From assembly GCA_048498995.1 (NCBI GenBank), contig JBEHWX010000121.1:1-16710 (forward strand): 16,710 nt of DNA, read 5' to 3'. Made by a program: the position numbers and the translations under genes. The notes under the pieces are model-generated. The model saw nothing but the letters and a program-made list of their open reading frames with translations. It was not told where the DNA came from and did no database searches. Shown here one piece after another: positions 1-8,932 of this stretch. Position 1 is the stretch's first letter, and each line of letters opens with the position of its first letter. Origin of the DNA: JBEHWX01 sp048498995 (lineage in GTDB: Bacteria; Bacteroidota; Ignavibacteria; OLB7).

Positions 1-99
1 GGCGAGATGCGAGATCGGCGAGATGCGAGATCGGCGAGATGCGAGATCGGCGAGATGCGAGATCGGCGAGATGCGAGATCGGCGAGATGCGAGATCGGC
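1..99. repeat. 16-bp tandem repeat, six copies
   Basis: The unit GGCGAGATGCGAGATC is repeated six times without a mismatch (1-96) and the first three bases of a seventh copy follow. Each unit holds two staggered copies of GCGAGAT. The period is not a multiple of three and the array lies beyond the stop codon of the minus-strand mgtE gene, so it is probably non-coding. The array starts at base 1, so its true length is unknown. There are no spacers, so this is not a CRISPR array. Positions 100-143 hold only a 5-bp hairpin (CCCGT/ACGGG) with no T-tract, too weak to call a terminator. Confidence 0.95.
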
Positions 100-143
100 C
101 CGTTCAACGGGATGGGAGCAGGGGGGAAGGAGGAGCCGTTGAC

Positions 144-1526
144 CTAGAGGAGCCAGCCTATCGTGAGGGTGGCGAGGCTGAGGAAGACGAAGAAGCCGCA
201 GACGTCGGTGAAGGTGGTCACGATCGGGCCGGAGGCGAGCGCCGGGTCCATCTTCAGACGCCGGAGCGCCAGGGGAATCACCGCGCCGGCCAGGCCCGCG
301 ATGAAGAGGTTGGCGATCATCGCCGCGGCGATCAGGATGCCGAAGCCGAGCTTGCCGTACATCATCCAGACCAGACCGCCGGTCAGCAGTCCCATCGACA
401 GGCCGTTCAGCAGGCCGATCGTGCACTCCTTGCTGATCGCCCGCCAGGAGCGTCCGCGTCCGAGCTCGCCGAGGGCGAAGCCGCGCACCATCACCGTGAT
501 CGTCTGGATCGCCGCGTTCCCTCCCATCCCTCCCACGATCGGCGTGAGCGCCGCCAGCACCGTGTACTTCTTGATCGTCCCCTGAAACTGCGCCACCACC
601 ATCGAGGCCACGAACGCGGTCCCCAGGTTGATCACCAGCCAGGTCAGGCGCCGACGGATCGCCACCAGCGGCGGCGTGGAGGGAACCTCGTCGTCGGTGA
701 TGCCGGCCATGTAGAGCATGTCCTGCGACGCCTCGTCCTCGATGATGTCGGCGATGTCGTCGAAGGTGATGATGCCGAGCAGCGAGGTCTCCTCGTCGAC
801 CACCGGCACGGCGACCAGATCGTAGCGCTGCATCACCTGCGCCACCACTGCCTGCGCCTCCTCCGGGCCCACGGTGACGATATCGGTCTGCATGAACCCG
901 CTCACCTGCGCGCGCGGCGGGCGGAGCACCAGATCCTGAAGGCGGACGATGCCGATCAGGCGATAGTCGGCATCGACGACGTAGAGGACGTAGACATCGA
1001 GCTCGGTATCCTTGACGAACTCCCTGATCCGCTCGATCGACTCGGCCACCGTGGCGTTCTGCTCCACGGCGACGTAGTCGGTGGTCATCCTGCCGCCGGC
1101 GGTGTCGTCACCATACTGGAGCAGGTCGCGGATCTCGCCGGTGGCCTCGCTGTCGCTGATCTCGAGGTTGTGGAGCACCTCCTCGGCCACATCCTCGGAG
1201 AGCTCCGAGACGATGTCGGCCGCGTCGTCGGTGGACATCTCCTCGACGATATCGGAGATACGCTTCGGCTCGAGCTCGGCCAGGTAATCCTCGCGCTGCT
1301 CGTCCGGCAGATGGAGCATCACCTCGCCGACGACTTCGTCCTGCAGGCAGCCGAGGATGTAGTGGCGCTCTTCCTCCGAGAGGTTCTTCAGGAGGGTGGC
1401 GATATCGGCCTCGTGGAGATCGACCAGCAGGGCGCGCAGCGCCCCCTGATCCTCCAGCTCGATCAGGCGCCGGAGATCCTCGAGAAGCTCCTCGTCGAAA
1501 TCGAGAATATCTTCGTTTTCCTCCAT
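144..1526 (-). CDS. mgtE: MgtE-family magnesium transporter
   Basis: A 460-residue protein, the usual length for MgtE, the Mg2+-gated inner-membrane Mg2+ channel/transporter. The domain order is canonical: an acidic helical N domain (about 1-135), a CBS pair (about 145-265), a connecting helix (about 265-290) and five membrane segments (about 295-460). The family signature GGMGGNAAIQT lies at 332-342. D441, in the segment 'SGPIVTTFTDVCG', corresponds by motif to the pore aspartate of Thermus MgtE. The frame is open upstream to 1679, but I chose the ATG at 1526 because the protein then begins with the typical acidic MEENEDIL N-terminus; the extra 51 codons look like leader sequence. A TAGTTTTG box lies about 60 bases upstream. 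It is divergent from the cytochrome lipoprotein and appears monocistronic. No Mg2+ riboswitch is evident. Confidence 0.95.
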   Translation of the reverse strand: MEENEDILDFDEELLEDLRRLIELEDQGALRALLVDLHEADIATLLKNLSEEERHYILGCLQDEVVGEVMLHLPDEQREDYLAELEPKRISDIVEEMSTDDAADIVSELSEDVAEEVLHNLEISDSEATGEIRDLLQYGDDTAGGRMTTDYVAVEQNATVAESIERIREFVKDTELDVYVLYVVDADYRLIGIVRLQDLVLRPPRAQVSGFMQTDIVTVGPEEAQAVVAQVMQRYDLVAVPVVDEETSLLGIITFDDIADIIEDEASQDMLYMAGITDDEVPSTPPLVAIRRRLTWLVINLGTAFVASMVVAQFQGTIKKYTVLAALTPIVGGMGGNAAIQTITVMVRGFALGELGRGRSWRAISKECTIGLLNGLSMGLLTGGLVWMMYGKLGFGILIAAAMIANLFIAGLAGAVIPLALRRLKMDPALASGPIVTTFTDVCGFFVFLSLATLTIGWLL

Positions 1527-1585
1527 GGGGATTCCATCGGCCGAATCGGATGAGGGATATCGGATGAGCCATCCGGAGAAGCGCG

Positions 1586-1593
1586 CAAAACTA
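1586..1593 (-). promoter_or_regulatory. candidate -7 box for mgtE
   Basis: On the minus strand this reads TAGTTTTG, an exact match to the TAnnTTTG -7 consensus of Bacteroidota promoters, and it would give a 5' leader of about 55 bases for mgtE. No TTG is seen at the expected 19-21 bases upstream, so the call rests on one half of the promoter. A small hairpin (CGGATG-AGC-CATCCG, 1561-1575) would fall in the leader. The rest of the 362-bp mgtE/cytochrome spacer (1527-1888) shows no gene and no other clear signal. Confidence 0.35.
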
Positions 1594-1888
1594 CGCACTT
1601 TCGGGAGGGAATGGCGCGGAAGTTTGCGCGGCCCCGTTGTTACATTCGGTTCATACCACTGCGTTCCCGCTCCAATCATGCCGGCGGCCGCGTCGTGGCC
1701 GCTTCCGGCGGCTCGTCACCGCGTCGCCCCCTCCCGGTGCGTGACCGCTCCGGGAGGGGCGGCCCGACGCGTCTTCACCCGATTTACCCCTTGCCGGGGT
1801 GGCGCGTTCCGAGCATCTTCCGCGACATTCTTTGCCGGATCAGGGGGCAGGCCCGGCCCGAGCCCGGCGTTTCTCACGCAGGAACCGT

Positions 1889-3352
1889 ATGTCGAAACGA
1901 TTCATCCTCCTTCCGCTCCTCGCGCTGGGCGCGCTGCTTTCAGCATGTGAAGAAGATCAGACCGTGGGGCCGACCCCGATCACCCTTCCCGGGGCCAACG
2001 AGCAGATCGTCTACTCCAAGCATATCGCGCCGATCTTCCAGGCTTCCTGCGGCGGCGGCGGTTGCCATATGTCCGGCGAGCGGGCCAGCGATCTCTCCCT
2101 GAACAGCTGGGACGAGGTGATGACCGGCTCCAGTTCCTACGGCGCGGTGGTGATCCCCTACTCGGGACGCAAGAGCCACCTGCTCCAGCATATCAGCACC
2201 GACACGAACATCGCGCCGATGGCCACGCCGCGGATGCCCCTCGGCCGCGATCCCCTCCCGATCGAGCAGATCCAGGTGATCAAGCGGTGGATCGACGAGG
2301 GAGCCAAGAACGATGCCGGCCAGGTGGCGCTCGGCGATCCGGCCCGCCCCCGCGTCTACATCACCGCGCAGGCCGAGGACAAGCTGAGCGTGATCGACCT
2401 GTCCACCGAGCGGCTGATGCGCTACGTCGCCGTCGGCACCCGCCCGGACAGCTCGTCGGCGCCGGAGGCGCCGCACAACCTGGTGCTCTCCCCGGACGGC
2501 CGCTATCTCTACGTGAACCTGATCTCCGCCGGATCGATCGAGAAATACGACGCGCATACCTTCGCCAAGCTCGGCATGACGCAGGTCGGACTCTCCCCGG
2601 CGCAGATCGCCATCACCGCCGACGGCTCCACCCTCTACGTCTCCAACTTCGACCAGACGCTCCAGCAGCGCTTCATCAACAAGGTGGACGCCGCGTCGAT
2701 GACCATGACGAAGCTGATCGACGAGGTGGGGCTGGCGCCGCACGGCGTGGTGCTCGGCAAGTCGGAGAAGTTCCTCTATACCATGAACGCCTCCGGCGAC
2801 GATATCAGCGAGGTGGATCTGGCCACGTTCGACGTGGCGCGGAGAATCCCGATCGTTCCCGGCTCGTCGCTTCCGCCGGGATCGCCGGCGGTGAAGGTGC
2901 CGTACGAGGGGATCCTCTCGAAGGATGGCGCCACGCTCTGGATCTCCTGCCGCGGCTCCGGAGAGATCCGCGTGATCGACCTGGCCGCCGGCAAGGTAGT
3001 CGACAGCATCGCGGTGGGGCTGCGTCCGCTCGTGCTCGACGCCACGCCGGACGGAAGCCAGATCTGGGTGCCGAACCAGGGCTCGAACAGCGTGTCGGTG
3101 ATCGACGCGGCCACCCGCCGCGTGACCGCGACCATCTCCGACCTGAAGGCGCAGCCGCACGCGGTCGGCTTCACCGCCGACGGGAAGACCGCCTACGTCA
3201 GTTGCGAGAACACCAGCGGCGACGCGCATCACCCGACGGTGGGGAGCGACAAGGTTCCGGGTCTTGTCTACGTGATCGACGTGGCCACCAGGACCATCCG
3301 GCGGACGATCGAGATCGGCTCCTTCGCCGCCGGCGTTGCCGTGGCGCACTGA
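1889..3352 (+). CDS. cytochrome c-like / YVTN beta-propeller lipoprotein
   Basis: 487 residues. The N-terminus is a lipoprotein signal: MSKRF, a hydrophobic stretch, then lipobox L17-S18-A19-C20, so the mature protein should be lipid-anchored at Cys20 in the envelope. Residues about 35-135 form a small cytochrome-c-like domain with a heme motif C54-GGGG-C59-H60 (CX4CH rather than CXXCH), a downstream M-P-L-type Met (M116 in 'PRMPLG') that could be the second axial ligand, and the typical closing helix 'IKRWIDEGA'. Residues about 145-487 are a YVTN-type beta-propeller with repeated 'YV.....SVIDL/A.T..V...I.VG..P' blades. The family pairing suggests electron transfer or a sensing/scaffold role at the envelope; the substrate is unknown. 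I chose the ATG at 1889 rather than the upstream in-frame 1799 because it begins directly with the lipoprotein signal. The LVIVD-repeat gene starts 151 bases downstream on the same strand and may be cotranscribed. Confidence 0.88.
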   Translation: MSKRFILLPLLALGALLSACEEDQTVGPTPITLPGANEQIVYSKHIAPIFQASCGGGGCHMSGERASDLSLNSWDEVMTGSSSYGAVVIPYSGRKSHLLQHISTDTNIAPMATPRMPLGRDPLPIEQIQVIKRWIDEGAKNDAGQVALGDPARPRVYITAQAEDKLSVIDLSTERLMRYVAVGTRPDSSSAPEAPHNLVLSPDGRYLYVNLISAGSIEKYDAHTFAKLGMTQVGLSPAQIAITADGSTLYVSNFDQTLQQRFINKVDAASMTMTKLIDEVGLAPHGVVLGKSEKFLYTMNASGDDISEVDLATFDVARRIPIVPGSSLPPGSPAVKVPYEGILSKDGATLWISCRGSGEIRVIDLAAGKVVDSIAVGLRPLVLDATPDGSQIWVPNQGSNSVSVIDAATRRVTATISDLKAQPHAVGFTADGKTAYVSCENTSGDAHHPTVGSDKVPGLVYVIDVATRTIRRTIEIGSFAAGVAVAH

Positions 3353-3503
3353 CGCTGACGCGATTGCGCTGATGCGCTGGCACCGATGCCCTCCCCGCGA
3401 CGAGCGTGGCGGCGATGTGATGATGACGCCTGACCTTCGACCTCGACGAGAACCGAAGATCGATGCTCCCGGACGTGGAGATCCATTCAGCGAGAGAACG
3501 CTC

Positions 3504-5936
3504 ATGAGACCCGTACGCGTCAACCTGCTTCTGCTCCTCTGCGCCATTGCCTCCATCGTTGCCGTCCCGCATCTGCGGGCGCAGGATGCGCTCAACATGA
3601 CGCTGTTCGACCACCTGAACCCGGTCGATTCCGTCGGCGCGCACTCGGCGCTCTGGGGCTACACGGCGCCGGACGGGCGCGAGTACGCGATCTTCGGCTC
3701 GCAGATCGGCGTCCATATCATCGACGTCACCGAGAAGCCGATCCGGCAGGTCGCCTACATCTGGGGGCCCCGCAACCCGTGGCGCGAGATGAAGGTGTAC
3801 AAGAACTACGCGTACGTGGTGACCGAGGAGAAGGACACTAACCTCTCGCAGGGAGTGCAGATCATCGACCTCTCGGCGCTCCCCGACACCGCGAGGCTGC
3901 TGAGGGTCGATTCCACCGGGTTCATCGCCGCGCATACGGTCTTTATCCGCGATCATTATCTGTATGCCATGGGCCCGAGCAGATACATGAGGAACGACAC
4001 GGGAGCTAGAAGGTCCTATGGCATCAATGGCGCGGTGATCATGGACCTGGAGCCGGATCCGACGCATCCCCGTCTGATCGGCACCGTCGGTACCTACTAT
4101 TTCCACGACGCCTGGGTGCGGAACGACACGATGCTCGGTGCCGCGGTCTATGGCCAGGGATGCGACATCTGGGATATCCACGACAAGGCCAATCCGGTCT
4201 ACAAGACCACGATCACCTATCCCTACAGCGGCACGCACAACGCGGAGATGACGACCGACGGCGGCTACGTGCTCACTACCGACGAGATCGGCGCGACGCC
4301 GAAGACACTGAAGGTGTGGGACATCCACGATCTGGAGAACATCTCGAAGGTCGCGGATTACACCACGCGCCCGAACGACGTCATCCACAATGTCCACGTG
4401 AAGGGGCGCTACGCCTTCTGTTCCTGGTATACCGCGGGCGTCCGGGTGATCGACGTGATCGACCCGGTGCATCCGCGCGAGGTCGGATTCTACGACACGT
4501 ATCCCGGGCCGACCGGATCGTACGAAGGCGTCTGGGAGGTGTTCCCCTATTTCCCCTCCGGCAAAATCATCATCAGCGACCGGAACACCGGGCTCTACGT
4601 GCTCACGTTCAACAACGCCGTGGCCGCCTCGGTCTCCGGCGTGGTGCGCAACGCCGAGACGGGCGCGCCGATGCCCGGCGTGCGGGTGACCGTGCCGGAG
4701 ACCGGCGCGACCGTGACGAGCGACGCGAAGGGGCGCTACTACATCAGCGGCTTTCCCGGTGACGCGTTGACACTCACCACGCGCCAGTTCGGCTTCCAGG
4801 GAACCGACACCAAGGTGACGCTGGTGAAGGATGATACTCTCTCCATCGCCCTTGAACCGGCATCGATGGTCGGGCTCGGAATCGAGGTCCGGGATCACGA
4901 GGCCCGCATGCTCGACAGCTTTGCGTTCACCATCAAGGACGCATACGCTCCTCGAATAGCCGGCAATCCCACCTCCGTGCTCCTGCCGCGCGACTCGACA
5001 TTCGATCTGATGGTCGGCCGCTGGGGTTGGGCACCCCAGCGGAAATTGGTTTCCGCCGCGAGCGATGGGGAGAAAGTGACGTTCACGCTACAGCCGGGCT
5101 ATATCGACAGTGTGTCGCTGGATCTCGGCTGGAGCTTCAGCGACCCCTCCGACGGCGCGCTGACCGGTCGCTGGGTGCGGACCCTTCCCACGCTTTCCGG
5201 TCCGTACGACTGGGCCTATCAGCCGCCGACCGAACCTGGAGGAACCGACGGCTACATCTTCGAGACCGGCAAGCCGGTCTACGGAACGTTCGTGGGAACG
5301 AACGATGTGAACTTCGGGACCACGACTCTGACCTCTCCACGGATGGATCTGAGCGCCATGACGGACCCCACGATCGGCTTCGATCGCTGGTATGTATCCG
5401 ATGTGCGTGATTCGGTGCGTGACACGTTCCGGATCCAGATCTCGAACGATGACGGGATGACCTGGAAGACGGTCTTCTCCGAGATCAATGGGCGGCCGGG
5501 ATGGAAGCGCTATTTCATCTTCGCCAAGGATGAGCTCCCGCTTACCGACCGGATGCGCGTCCGCTTCCGCGCGAGTGACACGCTGGGCAACATTTCCGTC
5601 GTTGCCGCGGTGGATAATTTCGAAGTCTATGAGACGAGGCCGACCTCATCGGTGCGCCGTGAGACGGAGGCGAATGCCGCCGGATCGATCATCGTGACGC
5701 CGAACCCGGCCGCCGGGCATCCGACCATCACGATTCGCTCGACGGCGCCGGCCGATCGGCTCCGTCTGGAGCTGGTCGACGCGCTCGGCACGGTGGTGGC
5801 GACGCTCTACGACGGGCCGGTGGGGGATGGACGCCTGGACCTGAAGGTGCGCCAGGATCTGCCGGCCGGCTGGTACATGGCGCGCATCGTCAACGGAGAG
5901 CGAGTCAGTTTCTCACAGTTCCTTATCTGCAAATAA
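3504..5936 (+). CDS. choice-of-anchor B (LVIVD-repeat) T9SS-exported surface protein
   Basis: 810 residues. An N-terminal signal peptide (MRPVRVNLLLLL...LRAQ, cleavage near 26) is followed by a propeller-like region (about 30-370) with LVIVD-type repeats such as 'GVHIIDVTEKP', 'GVQIIDLSALPD', 'GVRVIDVIDPVHP', characteristic of the choice-of-anchor B family. Residues about 376-455 match a carboxypeptidase regulatory-like beta-sandwich ('SGVVRNAETGAPMPGVRVTV...SDAKGRYYI'). Residues about 530-712 resemble the MAM/immune-inhibitor-type jelly roll often found in secreted FCB proteins. Residues about 728-810 are a T9SS type A sorting domain ('VTPNPAAGHPTITI...AGWYMARIV...SQFLI'). It should be exported to the periplasm and then across the outer membrane by T9SS, with the tail removed at the surface. 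The start at 3504 is preceded by GAGAGA and begins a signal peptide; an upstream in-frame ATG at 3336 overlaps the previous gene. Specific ligand unknown. Confidence 0.9.
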   Translation: MRPVRVNLLLLLCAIASIVAVPHLRAQDALNMTLFDHLNPVDSVGAHSALWGYTAPDGREYAIFGSQIGVHIIDVTEKPIRQVAYIWGPRNPWREMKVYKNYAYVVTEEKDTNLSQGVQIIDLSALPDTARLLRVDSTGFIAAHTVFIRDHYLYAMGPSRYMRNDTGARRSYGINGAVIMDLEPDPTHPRLIGTVGTYYFHDAWVRNDTMLGAAVYGQGCDIWDIHDKANPVYKTTITYPYSGTHNAEMTTDGGYVLTTDEIGATPKTLKVWDIHDLENISKVADYTTRPNDVIHNVHVKGRYAFCSWYTAGVRVIDVIDPVHPREVGFYDTYPGPTGSYEGVWEVFPYFPSGKIIISDRNTGLYVLTFNNAVAASVSGVVRNAETGAPMPGVRVTVPETGATVTSDAKGRYYISGFPGDALTLTTRQFGFQGTDTKVTLVKDDTLSIALEPASMVGLGIEVRDHEARMLDSFAFTIKDAYAPRIAGNPTSVLLPRDSTFDLMVGRWGWAPQRKLVSAASDGEKVTFTLQPGYIDSVSLDLGWSFSDPSDGALTGRWVRTLPTLSGPYDWAYQPPTEPGGTDGYIFETGKPVYGTFVGTNDVNFGTTTLTSPRMDLSAMTDPTIGFDRWYVSDVRDSVRDTFRIQISNDDGMTWKTVFSEINGRPGWKRYFIFAKDELPLTDRMRVRFRASDTLGNISVVAAVDNFEVYETRPTSSVRRETEANAAGSIIVTPNPAAGHPTITIRSTAPADRLRLELVDALGTVVATLYDGPVGDGRLDLKVRQDLPAGWYMARIVNGERVSFSQFLICK

Positions 5937-6112
5937 ATCGATTCATGCCGCTTCGTGTTTGAACCATGGTCTGGACGGGCCGAATAATCCCGTTGTCTCC
6001 GCGTAACGTCACTGCCGGTTGATCGTGTTTGTGCCTTTGAGACTGTAGCGGTCAATGCGTTTCGCGTGTGACCAGACGGTGATCCGAGCTCCGAGGGAAT
6101 CCTCAGGCCTGG

Positions 6113-6120
6113 TAGTTTTG
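6113..6120 (+). promoter_or_regulatory. candidate -7 box for the metalloprotease gene
   Basis: TAGTTTTG matches TAnnTTTG exactly and is identical to the box in front of mgtE. It lies about 100 bases before the start at 6220. No TTG is found 19-21 bases upstream. The rest of the 283-bp spacer 5937-6219 is AT-richer than the genes to its left and shows no other clear element and no convincing terminator for the gene ending at 5936. Confidence 0.3.
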
Positions 6121-6219
6121 GATCACCCATGTGGAGCAGGTATGTCGAAGATACTCTGCTCCGTTACCCGGCGTGCTGGTAAGCGCGTCGTTGTGCCACC
6201 CTTCGTTAGGAGATATGCT

Positions 6220-8703
6220 ATGCGGCTTTTTGCCTTGGCTCCATTGTGTCGGAGCATGGTTTCTTGCATGATTCTGTTTGTGCTGTGTACATCATGGCTG
6301 CCGGCTCAGAGTGTGCCGGCGTGCGGTGATCCGACGCAACAGATGCAGCAAACGGCACTTCCCTCCGTGTCAGGGTCCGGACGGTGTCTGCCTGGAATCA
6401 CCGGACCAAATAATTTTATCAATGCCCTGGTTCTGTTTCTCGAGTTTCCGGACGATGACGATAATTCCACCGGCCAGCCCTGGCCCAAGTTCCCATTGCC
6501 CCAGGGCCCGGAGCCGATGATGTCGAATATCATCGACAAGGCGGTGAATCAGTCGAGCGGGAAGAAGTATAACATTACCACATACTTTCATGATCAGAGC
6601 TTCGGCAAGCTTACGATAATCGGCCACCCGTACTGGCACATCACTCGATATAGTCTGGCGCAGTACCGCCAGCCCATCACCCTGGCGGCGGCAGTGGCGG
6701 CCGGGCATCCCGAAGACGCGGGTGCTGATTTTTCCGGTAATGTCCGATACTGGGCAGTCAAGCACATGATTGAGCGGCTCGATAGCGCCGGCGTGGACTT
6801 CTCTGCTTTTGATCGCTGGATTTATAACGGCGACTATCTTCATGCCCCGGGGTCCGATTCGTATGTTGACCTGATGTTCGTATTCTGGCGTAGCGATGGA
6901 TCGTTCCTAACTCCTCAATTGGATGCTCAAGGGAAGCCGAAGACAGACCCTGTCACGGGGGATACCATTAAGACGCGCATACGCGACAAGAGCTTTGGAA
7001 GTTTTGAGGGAATTGCAGAACTAGCAGCGCTTGATCAGAATTTGAATACGTCCAATGGTCTGTACCTGCCGTCAAAGATCGGAGTGAATCGTTTGCTTGG
7101 GGTGCCACAGCGCTTCGTTACGATGTATGATTATCCGAGTACGGCCAACCCGGCTCCCGGTTCTGGGGTTACTATCCTGAATGCAAAGCTATATCCCTAC
7201 GACTTTGACGTTCCTGTTCATGAGGTCGGGCACAAACTTGGTCTCGACCATCAGCAAAAGGGAGGTGTCTGGACGTTGATGGGGCATCGATCCGCGAATG
7301 TGAGCAGTTCGATGAATGCTCTCGAACGATGGTATATGCACTGGATCGATCTGTACAATCTTTCGCAGGATACGGCTCTAGTTGACACGCTGGTGACGTT
7401 GAGGGACTTCGCGACGACGGGGGAGGCGTACCAGGTTTGGGCGGCTGGAAGTGGTCCGAGGTTTATTTTTGAGAACCATCGGTCCGTTCCCTCATCGTAT
7501 ATAGCGAGCCTGCCACAGCCTGGTGAACCGGGGTATGATCCAAATGATCTGTATTCCTACGATGTCGTCGATCGAACTCCAGGGCAGTCAAAGGGTCTGT
7601 ACATTCTGCGCGAGTTTGGGGGGGAAGTTGTTCCTGTCTGTGCTGATGGGCTCTGGAGCTGGTCTCAATTGGGATGCCCTAGCGGCGTAACGCCAGCGCC
7701 TTGGAATTCAAGTCAAATGCTTCCGATCGCTGTTCGAGGCGCGCTCGGACGCATGTTCGGCTCGTTCGATCGAGAGTATAACGGATCTTGGACAAATTGC
7801 TCCGGTACAACGTTCTCACAGTCGATTATTGCGTATGTGAATCCCAATCACGGCGGCGTTGTGATTGGGGACCGTGCAAAGATCTATGGCGATGGTAAAG
7901 ATCGATGGATTTTAGGCGGAGATCGTGTCTTCTCTCCCTGGAGCAATCCGTCAACAAGAACGTTTGAGCCGTCTGGGACGACGACGAAATTCGCTGCTGA
8001 GATTGTTGGAGAAACAGACAGTGCCGTCAACGTCAAGTTCTATTTTAAGAATGCGATTCAGTGCTCTCCGTCACGCCCACAATCCCTTCAAGTGGACTCT
8101 TATGCGAAAATCGGGATAGGTGGACCTCCGACTCTGGATAGAACCTATAAGTTTCGATTGAAATGGGAGCCGAATATTGAGCCAGATGTCCGCTATTATA
8201 ATATGGATTGGGGCGTTAAAGTGTCAGGTAGTGTTAATTGGCAATTTTTGAGTTCAACGGACAGTATGGAAAGCCAATTCATCTGGCAGTTGCCGGATGT
8301 GTGGACCATTTCGCAGCCCACTGTCTGTTACTTTCGCGTCTGTGCCGTGGACTCTCAAGGTAAAAAGTCGGCATGGTCTGAGGTCGATACTATGTCGCTC
8401 TATGTCGGTGGATTGATGAAGCCGGCACTTACGGAGTTGGATTCCAAGTTGGGCTTTGTGATCGAACCAAATCCTGCAAGTGGTGCCTTTGCGATTAGCT
8501 ACGATGTGCCAGAAGAAGAATCCGTGAAAATCCTTCTGGTCGATCTGTTGGGCATGCCTGTCACAACTCTATTTGAAGGTGAACAGCCGCAGGGGCGTTA
8601 TTCACTTAGATGTTCCGTAAGTGGACTTGCTCAAGGCATGTATAGATGCGTAATCAATCAAGGCGGCCATGTTGTTTCGAATCCACTGATAATCGCAAAA
8701 TGA
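6220..8703 (+). CDS. secreted M6-like zinc metalloprotease with T9SS sorting domain
   Basis: 827 residues. An N-terminal signal peptide (about 1-30, ending 'SWLPAQS') precedes a long catalytic region. The zinc site is H334-E335-V-G-H338-K-L-G341-L-D-H344, the HEXXHXXGXXH pattern of metzincin-like and M6 peptidases; E335 would be the general base and the third histidine completes the zinc ligands. M354 in 'WTLMGH' fits the Met-turn. The catalytic part is preceded by 'FLEFPDDDDN', typical of M6 immune-inhibitor-A-like proteins. Residues about 680-735 look like a fibronectin-type beta domain, and 747-827 are a T9SS type A sorting domain ('IEPNPASGAFAISYDV...AQGMYRCVI'). The start at 6220 has a good ribosome site (AGGAG, 6208-6212) and opens the signal peptide; the frame extends to 6055. 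Base composition is clearly less GC-rich than its neighbours, with many A/T-ending codons, suggesting separate origin. Substrate unknown. Confidence 0.88.
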   Translation: MRLFALAPLCRSMVSCMILFVLCTSWLPAQSVPACGDPTQQMQQTALPSVSGSGRCLPGITGPNNFINALVLFLEFPDDDDNSTGQPWPKFPLPQGPEPMMSNIIDKAVNQSSGKKYNITTYFHDQSFGKLTIIGHPYWHITRYSLAQYRQPITLAAAVAAGHPEDAGADFSGNVRYWAVKHMIERLDSAGVDFSAFDRWIYNGDYLHAPGSDSYVDLMFVFWRSDGSFLTPQLDAQGKPKTDPVTGDTIKTRIRDKSFGSFEGIAELAALDQNLNTSNGLYLPSKIGVNRLLGVPQRFVTMYDYPSTANPAPGSGVTILNAKLYPYDFDVPVHEVGHKLGLDHQQKGGVWTLMGHRSANVSSSMNALERWYMHWIDLYNLSQDTALVDTLVTLRDFATTGEAYQVWAAGSGPRFIFENHRSVPSSYIASLPQPGEPGYDPNDLYSYDVVDRTPGQSKGLYILREFGGEVVPVCADGLWSWSQLGCPSGVTPAPWNSSQMLPIAVRGALGRMFGSFDREYNGSWTNCSGTTFSQSIIAYVNPNHGGVVIGDRAKIYGDGKDRWILGGDRVFSPWSNPSTRTFEPSGTTTKFAAEIVGETDSAVNVKFYFKNAIQCSPSRPQSLQVDSYAKIGIGGPPTLDRTYKFRLKWEPNIEPDVRYYNMDWGVKVSGSVNWQFLSSTDSMESQFIWQLPDVWTISQPTVCYFRVCAVDSQGKKSAWSEVDTMSLYVGGLMKPALTELDSKLGFVIEPNPASGAFAISYDVPEEESVKILLVDLLGMPVTTLFEGEQPQGRYSLRCSVSGLAQGMYRCVINQGGHVVSNPLIIAK

Positions 8704-8832
8704 TATGGTGCCTGTGTTTTTAGGCTGTCGCATTTGTGGCTCTCAATGCACGCGATGCCTGACGTTGGCAGTCATGAGCACCGCTACGGCGCAGGATTCA
8801 TGATTATGTGCTGAGAGCCAGGGGAATCCTGT

Positions 8833-8877
8833 GAGCGGGTCGGGTCGCCGAAATGGCGGTCCGGCCCGCTCTGTTTT
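8833..8877 (+). terminator. rho-independent terminator after the metalloprotease gene
   Basis: A 17-bp stem (8833-8849 with 8855-8871, including three G-U wobbles) closes a five-base loop GAAAT and is followed by TGTTTT. On the plus strand this is a textbook intrinsic terminator, 130 bases after the protease stop. The minus strand has no T-tract after the stem, so it should not serve the minus-strand array as an intrinsic terminator. Confidence 0.8.
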
Positions 8878-8932
8878 CCAGAGCTGATGATGCCCGTGAC
8901 GTGGTTCGGTGATGTCCGCATCTCGGAGTCCG

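Noticed and set aside
1..99. CRISPR-like array at the left edge
   Set aside because: The units are directly adjacent with no spacers and there are no cas genes.
100..112. Hairpin CCCGT-TCA-ACGGG as the mgtE terminator
   Set aside because: Only 5 bp and no T-tract on the minus strand.
39..1553. A 504-codon plus-strand open frame opposite mgtE
   Set aside because: High-GC antisense shadow: low-complexity Arg/His/Asp-rich translation with no domain, exactly opposite a well-supported MgtE.
1940..4898. Two long minus-strand open frames (about 550 codons each) opposite the cytochrome lipoprotein and LVIVD genes
   Set aside because: Their translations are Arg/His/Asp-rich without any recognisable motif, and the plus-strand genes have signal peptides and clear domains.
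8737..8820. Inverted repeat TGGCTCTCA/TGAGAGCCA with a 66-base interior, possibly a small RNA
   Set aside because: The 9-bp arms are perfect but the interior shows no convincing extended pairing and there is no promoter evidence; the strong terminator just downstream explains the structure needed there.
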